Below are positions 7,677 to 16,053 of a stretch of 64,000 nucleotides of DNA, one piece after another. How positions within the stretch are numbered: position 1 is the first letter of the stretch; each line of letters opens with the position of its first letter. Location of the stretch: the NCBI GenBank assembly GCA_963678395.1, contig OY782827.1:868001-932000 (forward strand), read 5' to 3'. The stretch is from JAAYAE01 sp963678395. Lineage in GTDB: Bacteria; Bacillota; Negativicutes; Acidaminococcales; Acidaminococcaceae. The notes under the pieces were generated by a model that ran no database searches, had not been told where the DNA came from, and saw only the letters and a list, made by a program, of their open reading frames with translations. The translations under genes were made by a program, and so were the position numbers.

Positions 7677-8852
7677 ATGAAAGATTTAAAATTAAAGTAT
7701 GGCTGCAATCCTAATCAAGATCCGGCACGTATTTTTATGCGTACTGGGGGGGATTTGCCTATCGAAGTACTAAATGGGCGCCCTGGGTATATTAATTTTC
7801 TTGATGCCTTTAACAGCTGGCAATTGGTTAAGGAACTAAAAGAAGCAACCGGTTTGCCTTCAGCTGCTTCTTTTAAGCATGTTAGTCCGGCAGGGGCCGC
7901 AGTTGGACAGCCAATGAGCAACACGCTTAAGAAGATTTACTACGTGGATGATTTGAAATTATCGCCTTTAGCCACTGCATATGCTCGTGCTCGTGGAGCT
8001 GACCGCATGTCTTCTTATGGTGATTTTGTAGCTCTATCTGATGTTTGTGATGAAGAGACGGCGACAATGCTTGCTAGGGAAGTATCTGACGGCGTAATAG
8101 CTCCCGGATATACGAATAAGGCTTTGGAAATATTGCAAACAAAACGCAAAGGTTCATATAATGTCATTAAGATTGATCCCACCTATAAACCAAATCCCAT
8201 AGAGACAAAAGAGGTATTTGGCATTACTTTTGAACAGGGAAGAAATGAAGTTAAAATTAATAAAAAATTGCTATTAGAAAGACCAACTAAAAATAAAAGT
8301 ATTCCTGAATTAGCGCAAAGAGATTTACTTATAGCTCTAATTGTTTTGAAATACACGCAATCAAATTCTGTTTGCTATGTGAAAGATGGCCAAACCATTG
8401 GTGTGGGAGCAGGACAACAGTCTCGTGTACATTGCACTCGTTTGGCAGGAGCAAAAGCAGACAACTGGTGGTTAAGACAGAATCCCAAAGTTTTAGCATT
8501 GCCATTTAAAGCAGCGGTTCGTAGACCGGATCGTGATAATACTATTGATGTATATATTTCAGATGACTATATGTATGTTTTAGCTGATGACATTTGGGAA
8601 CAGTTTTTTACCGAAAAACCACAAATATTAACAAAAGAAGAAAGAAAAGTTTGGATTAGTACTTTGCATGGTGTAGCACTGGGATCTGATGCTTTTTTCC
8701 CCTTTGGTGATAATATAGAAAGGGCACATCGCATTGGTGTAGATTATATTGCTCAGGCAGGCGGTTCTATTAGGGACGATAATGTTATTGAAACTTGTGA
8801 TAAGTATAAGATAGCAATGGCTATGACCGGACTTAGATTGTTCCATCATTAA
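7677..8852 (+). CDS. AICAR transformylase (short PurH-type phosphoribosylaminoimidazolecarboxamide formyltransferase)
   Basis: This enzyme moves a formyl group from 10-formyl-THF to AICAR, giving FAICAR in purine synthesis. The protein (391 residues) matches the transformylase domain alone, without the N-terminal IMP cyclohydrolase of full PurH; such stand-alone forms are common in Firmicutes. Key features are KYGCNPNQDPAR at the N-terminus, SFKHVSPAG with the catalytic Lys-His pair near residues 67-68, YTQSNSVCYVKDGQ, and GVGAGQQSRVHC. The C-terminal part carries DAFFPFGDN and AGGSIRDD. The start follows GAAGGGAG. It is the only gene behind the ZTP riboswitch, so it probably responds to folate status. 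Confidence 0.93.
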   Translation: MKDLKLKYGCNPNQDPARIFMRTGGDLPIEVLNGRPGYINFLDAFNSWQLVKELKEATGLPSAASFKHVSPAGAAVGQPMSNTLKKIYYVDDLKLSPLATAYARARGADRMSSYGDFVALSDVCDEETATMLAREVSDGVIAPGYTNKALEILQTKRKGSYNVIKIDPTYKPNPIETKEVFGITFEQGRNEVKINKKLLLERPTKNKSIPELAQRDLLIALIVLKYTQSNSVCYVKDGQTIGVGAGQQSRVHCTRLAGAKADNWWLRQNPKVLALPFKAAVRRPDRDNTIDVYISDDYMYVLADDIWEQFFTEKPQILTKEERKVWISTLHGVALGSDAFFPFGDNIERAHRIGVDYIAQAGGSIRDDNVIETCDKYKIAMAMTGLRLFHH

Positions 8853-8873
8853 AATAATAATGGGTGCTTTTGT

Positions 8874-8925
8874 GTAAGTTAAAAACCGCACTTCGTTTAT
8901 AAACGAAGTGTGGTTTTTAACTTAC
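8874..8925. terminator. Long bidirectional terminator
   Basis: A near-perfect 52-nt inverted repeat (arms from GTAAGTTAAAAACC to GGTTTTTAACTTAC, one mismatched pair) sits between two converging genes and has A/T tracts on both sides. Confidence 0.9.
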
Positions 8926-8933
8926 ATTTTATA

Positions 8934-9671
8934 TTATGTTCTTGAAGTTTTCAATTCATTTGCAGTGAATTTTGTCCCTTGCATATTAGCATCTAATAAG
9001 TCTGCCTGATCAAGATTGGCATTAGTTAAATCAGCCAAACTCAAATTGGCCTCACGCAAAACTGCATTGGTCAAGTTTGCGTTTGTCATATTGGCAGCCG
9101 TCAAATTTGCATTCTGCAATTTGGCATTATAAAGATTGCTGTTAGTCAGATTGGCCGTGCGTAAATTTGCGTTATAGAGCCAGGATTGAGCTAGATTTGT
9201 AGAGACAAAATTGGCTAAAGAGCCATTGCTATAATCAAAGTTAGCTTCTTGCATATCGGCAACATAGAAATTAGCAAAGGTTAATAGAGCATGGGAAAAA
9301 TTAGTGCGAAAAGCTTTGGCACCAACCAAGGAGGCTTTATTGAGATAAGCATTATAAAAATTGGCAGAGGATAAGTCTGCACCGTCTAAATCAGCACCTG
9401 CTAGATAAGCGGTTTTAAGATTAGCTTTTACTAAATTTGCACTACTTAAGTTAGCATTTTCTAGAATAGCACATTCTAAATTGGCGAAGGATAAATTTGC
9501 ACCGGATAAATTTGCGCCCGTCAGATCGATATTTTTTAATTGAGCCCCTGTTAAGTTGCCATTAGGGCAGCTTTTACTGGACAAAAGAGTATTAATATCA
9601 TTTTGGCTATAGGCAGATACAGGAGCAGATAAACACAGTAAAATATAAGTGAAAATCAAAAGTTTCTTCAT
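8934..9671 (-). CDS. Secreted pentapeptide-repeat protein
   Basis: The 245-residue protein has an N-terminal signal peptide (KKLLIFTYILLCLSAPVSAYS). A short linker is followed by about 35 tandem A(N/D)Lxx units spanning residues ~40-235, such as GANLSGANLSFANLE and TNANLDQADLL. These fold into a right-handed quadrilateral beta helix. The function of such exported pentapeptide proteins is generally unknown; those that act on gyrase are cytosolic, so gyrase protection is unlikely here. The gene follows the HAD gene by 8 nt on the same strand and is probably co-transcribed with it. Confidence 0.9.
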   Translation of the reverse strand: MKKLLIFTYILLCLSAPVSAYSQNDINTLLSSKSCPNGNLTGAQLKNIDLTGANLSGANLSFANLECAILENANLSSANLVKANLKTAYLAGADLDGADLSSANFYNAYLNKASLVGAKAFRTNFSHALLTFANFYVADMQEANFDYSNGSLANFVSTNLAQSWLYNANLRTANLTNSNLYNAKLQNANLTAANMTNANLTNAVLREANLSLADLTNANLDQADLLDANMQGTKFTANELKTSRT

Positions 9672-9679
9672 ATATGCTC

Positions 9680-10366
9680 CTATTCTTTTAAGATATTCAC
9701 AAAGTCTTGTGGGTTCCCTGGAAGACTAGAAATAATTTTCCAAGGGTTACAGGCATTTAATTGTGTTTTGGTATAGGAAGAACCTGCCTGAATAATAAGG
9801 CAGCGTGCACCAATAGCATTAGCACAACTAACGTCGTGTGGTGTGTCACCAATTATTATTATATCATTAGAATCAATTTCAGGGTTTTGCACATAAATTT
9901 TCTGCAAAGCAGCTTGAGCTAGAACAGAACGATCCTCACTTATATCTCCAAAGGTGCTTAGTTGGTAGTCAAAATATTTTTCCACGCCATAGTGACATAC
10001 TTTTTCGTAAGCTGCTCTACCGCAATTGCCCGTTAAGAGTGCAGAAAGGTAGCCCTTTTTATTGCTAAGAAATTCTAATGTTTTGTTAACATTCGGCATC
10101 AAACTTCCTGGGTGTGATGTCAGAAAGTTTGGTAATAGCTTATTATAGGTGATGAGAAGGCCAGCGGCATCTGCTGAAGTGTACTTGCCCTTAATATCAG
10201 TAAGTACATTTTTTATAATAAAGGAGTCTGTACGACCAGCTAAACTCTGAGAGAATTCATAGTTGTCTTTGCCAAAACGAATGCGTATACTTTCTTTTAA
10301 GGCATCAATACCAGCTCGTTGGGTCAAAAGTAAAGTGCCGTCAATATCCCAAAATAAATATTTCAT
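9680..10366 (-). CDS. HAD-family hydrolase (phosphoglycolate phosphatase-like)
   Basis: HAD-superfamily phosphatase of 228 residues. Motif I is FWDIDGTLLLT (nucleophile Asp7, acid/base Asp9), motif II is LTGNCG, and motif IV is IIGDTPHDVSCA. A helical cap domain lies between residues ~15 and 90. The layout resembles Gph/PhnX-type enzymes, but the substrate cannot be read from sequence. The start follows an AGGAGG-like site. It is followed closely by the pentapeptide-repeat gene. Confidence 0.9.
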   Translation of the reverse strand: MKYLFWDIDGTLLLTQRAGIDALKESIRIRFGKDNYEFSQSLAGRTDSFIIKNVLTDIKGKYTSADAAGLLITYNKLLPNFLTSHPGSLMPNVNKTLEFLSNKKGYLSALLTGNCGRAAYEKVCHYGVEKYFDYQLSTFGDISEDRSVLAQAALQKIYVQNPEIDSNDIIIIGDTPHDVSCANAIGARCLIIQAGSSYTKTQLNACNPWKIISSLPGNPQDFVNILKE

Positions 10367-10410
10367 ATTTCCTCCTATTCACAACACATTGTAACACAAA
10401 ATTGGCAATA

Positions 10411-10440
10411 AAAAAGGGCTTCCTTTTACAGAACCCCCTT
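10411..10440 (-). terminator. Probable terminator of the SpeD-like gene
   Basis: On the minus strand an AAGGG.. stem with a GGAAGCCC-side arm is followed by TTTTTT, 6 nt past the stop of the SpeD-like gene. The stem is imperfect. Confidence 0.55.
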
Positions 10441-10445
10441 AATTT

Positions 10446-10907
10446 TTATAATGATTTTGGTTTTAAGACTAATTTTTTCAATGCTTCACCAGCATTTTTT
10501 GCTCGGCGGATAGTTTTAATTTGCGAACGAAGGTGTGGTTTCATATCATTTAGGGAACCAAAGTCACCGCGTTGCAAAAATGTAATTTTAGATTTATCAG
10601 GGGAGAATTCTTTGCGGAGAAAAATAGCAAGCTTTTCGGGGCTGGCGGTATCGTTTACTGTAAAGATATCTGCAGCTACAAAACCTAAAACAGGATAGAC
10701 ATGGACGTTAATGTGCCCGCGATTGCAGGGAATAATGTAAGAAAATTCACCGTCCCCTTGATCATCGTTATAATATATGGATTGCGTTTCCATGCCATAC
10801 TTTGTTGTAGCTCTTTCTAAAACTTCTTTTACAATGTCTTTATTAAATATAACTAGGCCGTTACAACTATACATATCAATAGCAATCTGTGTTCCTTTAA
10901 ATTTCAC
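10446..10907 (-). CDS. S-adenosylmethionine decarboxylase-like (SpeD-fold) protein
   Basis: The 153-residue protein resembles bacterial SpeD through GTQIAIDMYSC at the N-terminus and GFVAADIFTVND..PEKLAIFLRKEF in the middle. However, the active-site region differs. The usual HGVSG self-cleavage site is replaced by GEFSY, so a Ser may remain. The ESH segment reads NRGH and the TWPE segment reads VYPV. The conserved Cys after DVFT is Val. A basic C-terminal tail of ~45 residues is extra. It may be a SpeD relative with another activity or none. No speE or other polyamine gene is nearby. Confidence 0.65.
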   Translation of the reverse strand: MKFKGTQIAIDMYSCNGLVIFNKDIVKEVLERATTKYGMETQSIYYNDDQGDGEFSYIIPCNRGHINVHVYPVLGFVAADIFTVNDTASPEKLAIFLRKEFSPDKSKITFLQRGDFGSLNDMKPHLRSQIKTIRRAKNAGEALKKLVLKPKSL

Positions 10908-11051
10908 CGAACGTACACATCCTTATCAAACTATTTTGTGTTGTAATTATAGCGTATTTGAGAAGCTGTGTCAAAAAGAATCGCAGGAGGAGGAAGGATC
11001 ATAGCTATAATTTATACATTTACCTAAAAACAAAGAAATTGGTATTTGGTT

Positions 11052-11080
11052 TTGGCTACACTAAACTATTATGCTATAAT
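11052..11080 (+). promoter_or_regulatory. Predicted promoter of recD2
   Basis: TTGGCT (11052-11057), a 17-bp spacer and TATAAT (11075-11080) precede recD2 by about 30 nt. Confidence 0.65.
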
Positions 11081-11112
11081 GTTTTTATTATGGCATGATT
11101 ATGAGGTGCGGG

Positions 11113-13272
11113 ATGGATGAAGTAGAAGTTTTAATAGAAAATATAGTTTTTCAATCTAATGATGGAGCATTTTGCGTTTTTCGTGCTAAAAGTAAAGAAA
11201 CAGGAAGTGTTTCTGTAGTTTATCGTGGAGTAGCTCCCTTTGTAGGCGAATTGGTAAAACTAAAAGGCAAGTGGGGACAACATCCGAAATTTGGCCTGCA
11301 GTTTCAGGCGACAATATGGCAAGCAGTAAAACCTTCGACTAAAATCGGTATAGAACGTTTTTTGGGCAGTGGTGCTATTAGGGGTATTGGTAAAGCTATG
11401 GCTGCACGTATTGTAGAGCGTTTTGGTGAAGAAACCTTAGATATTATTAACGGAGATCCTTATCGTTTGACTGAAATTTCAGGAATTGGCAAAAAAAAGG
11501 CAGAGGATATAATAAATTCCTATGCTGAACTTAGTGATATGCGAGAATTAATGGTATATTTAGAAGCACATGGAATCAGCTCCAACTATGCTCCTAAGTT
11601 GCAAGCAGTATATGGCTCTACAGCAATTACTAGAATAGAAAATAATCCTTATTGTTTAGCTACTGACGTTGAGGGTATAGGCTTTAAAACTGCAGACAAA
11701 ATTGCTTTGGCTTTAGGGTATAATTTTAATGCTGATGAGCGTATTAAAGCGGGGGTAAAGTATGCATTGCTGCAGGCATCTTCGCAGGGACATACTTGTG
11801 TACCGGATAATATGTTAGTTGATGGTACTGCTAATCTTTTGCAAATAGATGCGGTAGAAGTTGCAGTGGTTTTTAGCCAATTAATAAAAGACGATTTATT
11901 ACGTACAGAATCTGTTGGCGGTGTACGGCTTGTTTATCCGGAACATTTATACAAAGCAGAAACCGGTGTTGCTCATCGTTTATTGGCCTTAAGAGATAAT
12001 GTTAATAAATTGTGGAAGGTAGATTACCAAGCTATCGTAAAAAAATGGGAAGACCAAGAACATATTGAGTTAGCACAAGAACAAAAAGAAGCTGTTAAAG
12101 CTTCTGTAGAGCATGGAGTTTTCGTCTTAACGGGAGGCCCAGGTACAGGTAAAACGACCGTAGTTAAGGGCATCTTATCAGTATTAGAAAAAGCTGGGTG
12201 TAAAATTTTGCTGGCGGCTCCTACAGGTAGGGCTGCTAGGCGTTTGTCAGAATCAGCAGGCCAAAGTGCCGCCACTGTACACCGACTTTTGGAATATACG
12301 CCTTCCGGCGACGGACAGTTTTGGGGTAAGAATGCAGAGAATCCTTTAGAAGCAGATGCTATTATAATTGATGAAGCGTCTATGTTGGATATTTCTCTAA
12401 TGTATTATTTGCTAAGGGCTATTCCTATTGGTTGTCGTTTAATACTAGTAGGTGATGTTGATCAGCTGCCTTCTGTGGGACCGGGTTCTGTTTTGAAGGA
12501 CATTATTCGCAGTAAGTCTATGCCGGTGGTACGGTTAGAAAATGTTTTTCGACAAGCACAATTAAGTCCTATTGTTCGTAATGCACATAGGATTAACCGT
12601 GGTTTGCAACCGGAATTTGAGGCTGGTAGTGATTTTAGTTTTCAAGAATTTGAGCAGGAAGAAGATGCAGCTAAATTTGTAGTAAATACTTACGCTAAAC
12701 TTACTGACAATGGAAAATGGCAAGATGTACAAGTGTTATCTCCAATGCATAAAAATCCCTGTGGCGTACAAAATCTTAATGTAATGCTGCAAAGTCGTAT
12801 AAATCCACCTAGGCCTAGTAAAGGTGAAGTTAATGTGGGAGGGATTATTTTGCGGGTAGGGGATAAAATAATGCAAATTCGTAATAATTACGAAAAGGAT
12901 GTTTTTAACGGGGATATAGGCATTATAAAGTCTATCGTCGGAAGAAACGTTATCGCTTCCTTTCCGGATAGGGCAGAAGGCGAAGACGTAGCTTATACAA
13001 CTGGAGAGCTAGATGACTTACAACTGGCCTATGCCATGAGTGTGCATAAATCACAGGGCAGTGAATATGGAACAGTTATTATGCCTTTTGTACGCAGCCA
13101 CTATATGCTTCTGCAAAGAAATTTATTGTATACCGGGGTTACGAGAGCCAAAGGCAAGGTGATTTTAGTGGGAAGTTATAGTGCGCTTAACATTGCTGTT
13201 AACAATAATAAAACTAGAAAACGTTATTCTCTATTGGCTGAAAGATTGCAAGAAGTACAAGATTTTAATTAA
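11113..13272 (+). CDS. recD2: RecD2-type ATP-dependent DNA helicase
   Basis: RecD2 is a 5'-3' superfamily 1B helicase that works without RecBC in DNA repair. After an OB-like N-terminal domain (residues 1-~90) come helix-hairpin-helix segments (GIGKAMAARIVERFG and ISGIGKKKAEDI). The motor core has Walker A GGPGTGKTT (near residue 340), Walker B IIIDEASMLD, LVGDVDQLPSVGPG and a C-terminal motif VHKSQGSEYGTVI. About 719 residues is normal. The ATG at 11113 is preferred (GAGG 7 nt upstream). The comFC gene follows 67 nt downstream, so the two may be one transcript. Confidence 0.94.
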   Translation: MDEVEVLIENIVFQSNDGAFCVFRAKSKETGSVSVVYRGVAPFVGELVKLKGKWGQHPKFGLQFQATIWQAVKPSTKIGIERFLGSGAIRGIGKAMAARIVERFGEETLDIINGDPYRLTEISGIGKKKAEDIINSYAELSDMRELMVYLEAHGISSNYAPKLQAVYGSTAITRIENNPYCLATDVEGIGFKTADKIALALGYNFNADERIKAGVKYALLQASSQGHTCVPDNMLVDGTANLLQIDAVEVAVVFSQLIKDDLLRTESVGGVRLVYPEHLYKAETGVAHRLLALRDNVNKLWKVDYQAIVKKWEDQEHIELAQEQKEAVKASVEHGVFVLTGGPGTGKTTVVKGILSVLEKAGCKILLAAPTGRAARRLSESAGQSAATVHRLLEYTPSGDGQFWGKNAENPLEADAIIIDEASMLDISLMYYLLRAIPIGCRLILVGDVDQLPSVGPGSVLKDIIRSKSMPVVRLENVFRQAQLSPIVRNAHRINRGLQPEFEAGSDFSFQEFEQEEDAAKFVVNTYAKLTDNGKWQDVQVLSPMHKNPCGVQNLNVMLQSRINPPRPSKGEVNVGGIILRVGDKIMQIRNNYEKDVFNGDIGIIKSIVGRNVIASFPDRAEGEDVAYTTGELDDLQLAYAMSVHKSQGSEYGTVIMPFVRSHYMLLQRNLLYTGVTRAKGKVILVGSYSALNIAVNNNKTRKRYSLLAERLQEVQDFN

Positions 13273-13339
13273 ATGATACCTACTAATACACGTACTAGGG
13301 GAGCAACCAATATCCCATTTATAATAGGAGTACTTAAAG

Positions 13340-14014
13340 ATGCTTATAAAATTTTTAAATTTACTGGAGGATGTATTTTTTCCTGCAAGATGTTTGAACT
13401 GTCAGGGCAAGGTAGAGCGGCAAGAACTTTTTTGTGTCAATTGCCGCAGGCAGTTAACCGATATACGTTTTCTCTTTCCGCAAGGCTACGAATGTAAAAA
13501 TTTAGAGGGAATTTGTATTTTTTATAGTTACGAACGTGGCGTTAAACAAGCTTTGCATAAAATTAAGTTTGAAAAGAACAGGAGTCTATTGCCGTGGGTA
13601 GCAGAAGAGTTGCAAAGCGTTTGTTGTTTTTTTGATTTAAAAGAAAGTTGGAATTTACCACAGTCGTTGTTTTTAGTACCTGTGCCCACAGATAAATATA
13701 GGAAGCAGGAACGAGGTTATGAAATACCCACAGGCATTTTTAAAAGTTGGGGTGAGCGTGAGCAGCTTATTTGGTATGAAGCCTTGACAAGGGTGGCAAG
13801 CACAGTTCCTCAATATGGGCTTACTAGAACACAAAGATGGAGAAATGTAAAAAACAGCTTTGCTGTGCAAAAGCCGGTACAAGGTAAAGACATCCTTTTG
13901 GTTGATGACATTTTTACCAGTGGAGCCACAATGGAAGCAGCAGCAAAAACTTTAAAAAAAGCAGGAGCTAAGAAAATTTGGGGTATAACTTTTGCAGGCG
14001 GAGCAAAGGTTTGA
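13340..14014 (+). CDS. comFC: ComFC-like phosphoribosyltransferase-fold protein
   Basis: ComF-family proteins take part in DNA uptake or processing of single-stranded DNA. The N-terminal zinc ribbon is visible as CLNCQGK..FCVNC (residues ~18-36). The C-terminal part has the PRPP-binding motif ILLVDDIFTSGATM near residue 190 and the ComF segment KYRKQERGYE. Length 224 residues is usual. In Firmicutes comFC commonly precedes hpf-secA-prfB. Here the same order is kept but about 3.5 kb of other genes lie between them. Confidence 0.9.
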   Translation: MLIKFLNLLEDVFFPARCLNCQGKVERQELFCVNCRRQLTDIRFLFPQGYECKNLEGICIFYSYERGVKQALHKIKFEKNRSLLPWVAEELQSVCCFFDLKESWNLPQSLFLVPVPTDKYRKQERGYEIPTGIFKSWGEREQLIWYEALTRVASTVPQYGLTRTQRWRNVKNSFAVQKPVQGKDILLVDDIFTSGATMEAAAKTLKKAGAKKIWGITFAGGAKV

Positions 14015-14040
14015 CATTGCGAAAGTATATATAAAACAAA

Positions 14041-14064
14041 AAAGACGACCAAGGGTCGTCTTTT
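14041..14064. terminator. Terminator between comFC and the HD-GYP gene
   Basis: Arms AAAGACGACC and GGTCGTCTTTT surround a 3-nt loop. It lies between converging genes and can serve both directions. Confidence 0.85.
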
Positions 14065-14082
14065 AATATTATGGCAGTAAGC

Positions 14083-14688
14083 TTATTTTTTTATAGTAGA
14101 AGTAAGAGCTTTTAAAAAAGCGGCAACGACGTCTGGGTCGAAATGGATACCGGCTAAGTTTTGTAATTCTTTTACTGCACTAACATGAGATTTTTGCCAA
14201 TTTTGTGTGCAGGGGTTAATAGTGCGGTCATAGTAATTGGCAACGGCAATAATACGAGAACCTAAAGGGATATTGACTCCTTTAAGGCGTTTGGGATAAC
14301 CAGTGCCGTCCCAATTTTCATGGTGATGTAGTATTATTTTCATGATATGGCTAAATTCAGGAATATTTTCTAACATACTAGATCCTGCTAAAGCGTGATT
14401 TTTGTATGTGGAAAATTCTCGAGTACTTAGATAGGGATATTTAACTAAAATAGTATTGGGTATTGCTAAATGCCCAATATCATGCAGCAAAGCTGCTGTT
14501 TTTATACAAGCAACTTCCGCTAAAGGCAGACCCATTTTTGCCGCAGTGCTAACAGAGTAATTAGCTACCTGCTGGCTATGTAAATAGAGTGTTTTATTCT
14601 TTTTTTCAAGCATCTTCAAAAAGAATTCTATTGTTTCTAAAGAATCTTCATCCGACGGAAATTCTAAAAATTGCGGTATGGTAAGCAT
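14083..14688 (-). CDS. HD-GYP domain protein (putative c-di-GMP phosphodiesterase)
   Basis: The 201-residue protein is essentially a single HD-GYP domain. It shows YLHSQQVANYS, ALLHDIGHLAIP (the HD pair), ALAGSSMLENI, and HHENWDGTGYPKRLKG, which contains the GYP motif. These are the metal ligands of phosphodiesterases that hydrolyse cyclic di-GMP. No sensor domain or signal peptide is present. The AAAGGTGG ribosome site supports the start. A REC-GGDEF-EAL gene at 32-36 kb makes cyclic di-GMP signalling likely in this organism; direct involvement of this protein is inferred. Confidence 0.85.
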   Translation of the reverse strand: MLTIPQFLEFPSDEDSLETIEFFLKMLEKKNKTLYLHSQQVANYSVSTAAKMGLPLAEVACIKTAALLHDIGHLAIPNTILVKYPYLSTREFSTYKNHALAGSSMLENIPEFSHIMKIILHHHENWDGTGYPKRLKGVNIPLGSRIIAVANYYDRTINPCTQNWQKSHVSAVKELQNLAGIHFDPDVVAAFLKALTSTIKK

Positions 14689-14767
14689 GTAAATCCACCT
14701 TTATAGGTTTCTAGGAAACTAATAATAGTATACTATAAAAAAAAGATTTGTGGTAATAAAATTTAAG

Positions 14768-14796
14768 TTGCTAAAATTTTGCATTGCACATATAAT
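14768..14796 (+). promoter_or_regulatory. Strong promoter for the structured RNA
   Basis: TTGCTA (14768-14773), a 17-bp spacer and TATAAT (14791-14796) place the start at about 14803-14805, where the closing stem of the RNA begins. Confidence 0.8.
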
Positions 14797-14803
14797 TGTG
14801 AGG

Positions 14804-15014
14804 TAAACAACCCAGGTCTGTGGTTGAAAGTCGATGCCAGTTGCAGGCAAAACGATCCACGTAAGCAATCAAAGTATTGTGAGCACGGTGCAGCTTAGGT
14901 GTAAGACCTGCCGCGAAAAGCGAGAGAGGTAGTAGTGGTGGGGAGCTAAGGCTTATGAGCAAACCTTCCAGCAGGCGAGTGTGGGGGCGAAAACCAGGTC
15001 AGCTGGGTTGTTTA
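14804..15014 (+). ncRNA. Structured non-coding RNA of about 210 nt, candidate raiA-motif RNA
   Basis: No protein frame of note spans this GC-richer stretch. Its ends pair perfectly over 11 bp (AAACAACCCAG at 14805-14815 with CTGGGTTGTTT at 15003-15013). Inside are a stem built from GTGG, TCG and GCC against GGC, CGA and CCAC (about 14820-14860), a CAAT/ATTG hairpin, a GGT-GTAAG-ACC hairpin and a CGC-GAAAA-GCG hairpin. A near-consensus promoter sits just before it. It is not obviously tmRNA, RNase P RNA or SRP RNA. The ancestral comFC-hpf junction lies here, and raiA-motif RNAs lie upstream of raiA/hpf genes, so that class is the best guess. 6S RNA is another possibility. Confidence 0.72.
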
Positions 15015-15065
15015 TATTAAAATTTGCAAGGGCTTTTATATAGCTACATAAAATTGTACAAAATG

Positions 15066-15095
15066 TTGCACTTCATTATGGCATTGTTGTATAAT
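15066..15095 (+). promoter_or_regulatory. Predicted promoter of the amino-acid ABC operon
   Basis: TTGCAC (15066-15071), an 18-bp spacer and TATAAT (15090-15095) lie about 30 nt before the binding-protein start. Confidence 0.6.
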
Positions 15096-15125
15096 AAAAA
15101 GATAAAATTATTAGGGGGAGCTACC

Positions 15126-15896
15126 ATGAAAAAAATTTTTGTTATGATAATGACGACATTTATTGCGATTGGACTTTTAGCAGGTTGCGGAAGCAAGAAA
15201 CCTACGGAAAGAGTTTTGCGTTTTGGTACAGAACCAACCTTTGCACCTTTTGAATTTCAAAAGGAAGGTGGTAAAGAATATACAGGATTTGATATGGATT
15301 TGGCACAAGCCATTGGCAAGAAAATTGGTGCTAAAGTAGAAATTGTAAGTATGGGATTTGACGGTTTGATTCCGGCTCTTAATGCTGGAAATATTGATGC
15401 AATTGCTGCTGGCATGTCTATAACACCTGAAAGAGCTAAGAATGTAGAGTTTTCTGTACCTTATTATCAGTCTGGTTTGGCTGTTATGGTCCAAAAAGAT
15501 AATAAAACAATTAAAGGCATTGAAAATTTAAAAGGTAAAAAGATTGCCGTGCAGATTGGCACGACAGGTGCTATGGAAGCGCATAAGATTTCTCAAGCAG
15601 AGATTGTTGAATTTAATACTAATACTGAGGCTGCACTAGAACTTAAAAATGGCGGTGTTGATGCTGTAATTAATGATTTACCGGTTGTGGCCTATTTTTT
15701 ACACCAAGGTGGAGGTAGTGCTTATGCTAAAATCGTTGGTAAAACTGTAAGCGCGGAAGATTATGGCATAGCGGTTAAAAAAGGTAACAAAAAATTAGCA
15801 GAAGAAATTAATAAAGCCATTGCTGGTTTGAAAAAGGATGGAGAGTACGCGAAAATTTATAAGAAGTGGTTTGGTGATATAGATATAGCTAAGTGA
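15126..15896 (+). CDS. Amino-acid ABC transporter substrate-binding lipoprotein (glutamine type)
   Basis: Family-3 solute-binding protein of 256 residues. The N-terminus MKKIFVMIMTTF..GLLAGCGSKK is a lipoprotein signal, with the lipobox Cys near residue 21. The mature part starts LRFGTEPTFAPFEFQ and contains GFDMDLAQAIGKKIG, a signature of glutamine/arginine-type binding proteins, and INDLPVVAYFL in the second lobe. The ATG at 15126 follows AGGGGGAG; an upstream in-frame start would give a poor leader. It begins an operon with a permease and an ATPase. Ligand specificity is inferred only to polar amino acids, with glutamine most likely. Confidence 0.9.
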   Translation: MKKIFVMIMTTFIAIGLLAGCGSKKPTERVLRFGTEPTFAPFEFQKEGGKEYTGFDMDLAQAIGKKIGAKVEIVSMGFDGLIPALNAGNIDAIAAGMSITPERAKNVEFSVPYYQSGLAVMVQKDNKTIKGIENLKGKKIAVQIGTTGAMEAHKISQAEIVEFNTNTEAALELKNGGVDAVINDLPVVAYFLHQGGGSAYAKIVGKTVSAEDYGIAVKKGNKKLAEEINKAIAGLKKDGEYAKIYKKWFGDIDIAK

Positions 15897-15930
15897 CATA
15901 TAGCTAAAAGTAACATATCGTAATTATAAG

Positions 15931-15973
15931 CGGAGAACATGTAGAGCTTAGCGCCTAAGGTGTTCTCCGTTTT
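15931..15973 (+). terminator. Stem-loop between binding protein and permease
   Basis: CGGAGAACA and TGTTCTCCG arms with an inner CTTA/TAAG pair are followed by TTTT. It probably attenuates read-through, giving more binding protein than permease, or stabilises the mRNA. Confidence 0.65.
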
Positions 15974-16053
15974 CAAATTTGCTTCTCTCCTAAGTAATGC
16001 CATAATGGCAAGAAAATGATTTTGCCGGAGAGGTTGCAGAAGGAGTGTGTCAA

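Noticed and set aside
8934..9671. Pentapeptide-repeat protein as a quinolone-resistance (Qnr-like) gyrase protector
   Set aside because: It has a clear signal peptide and would be exported; Qnr proteins act in the cytoplasm.
13273..13497. Small frame between recD2 and comFC
   Set aside because: It overlaps the comFC zinc-ribbon coding region in another frame and has no ribosome site.
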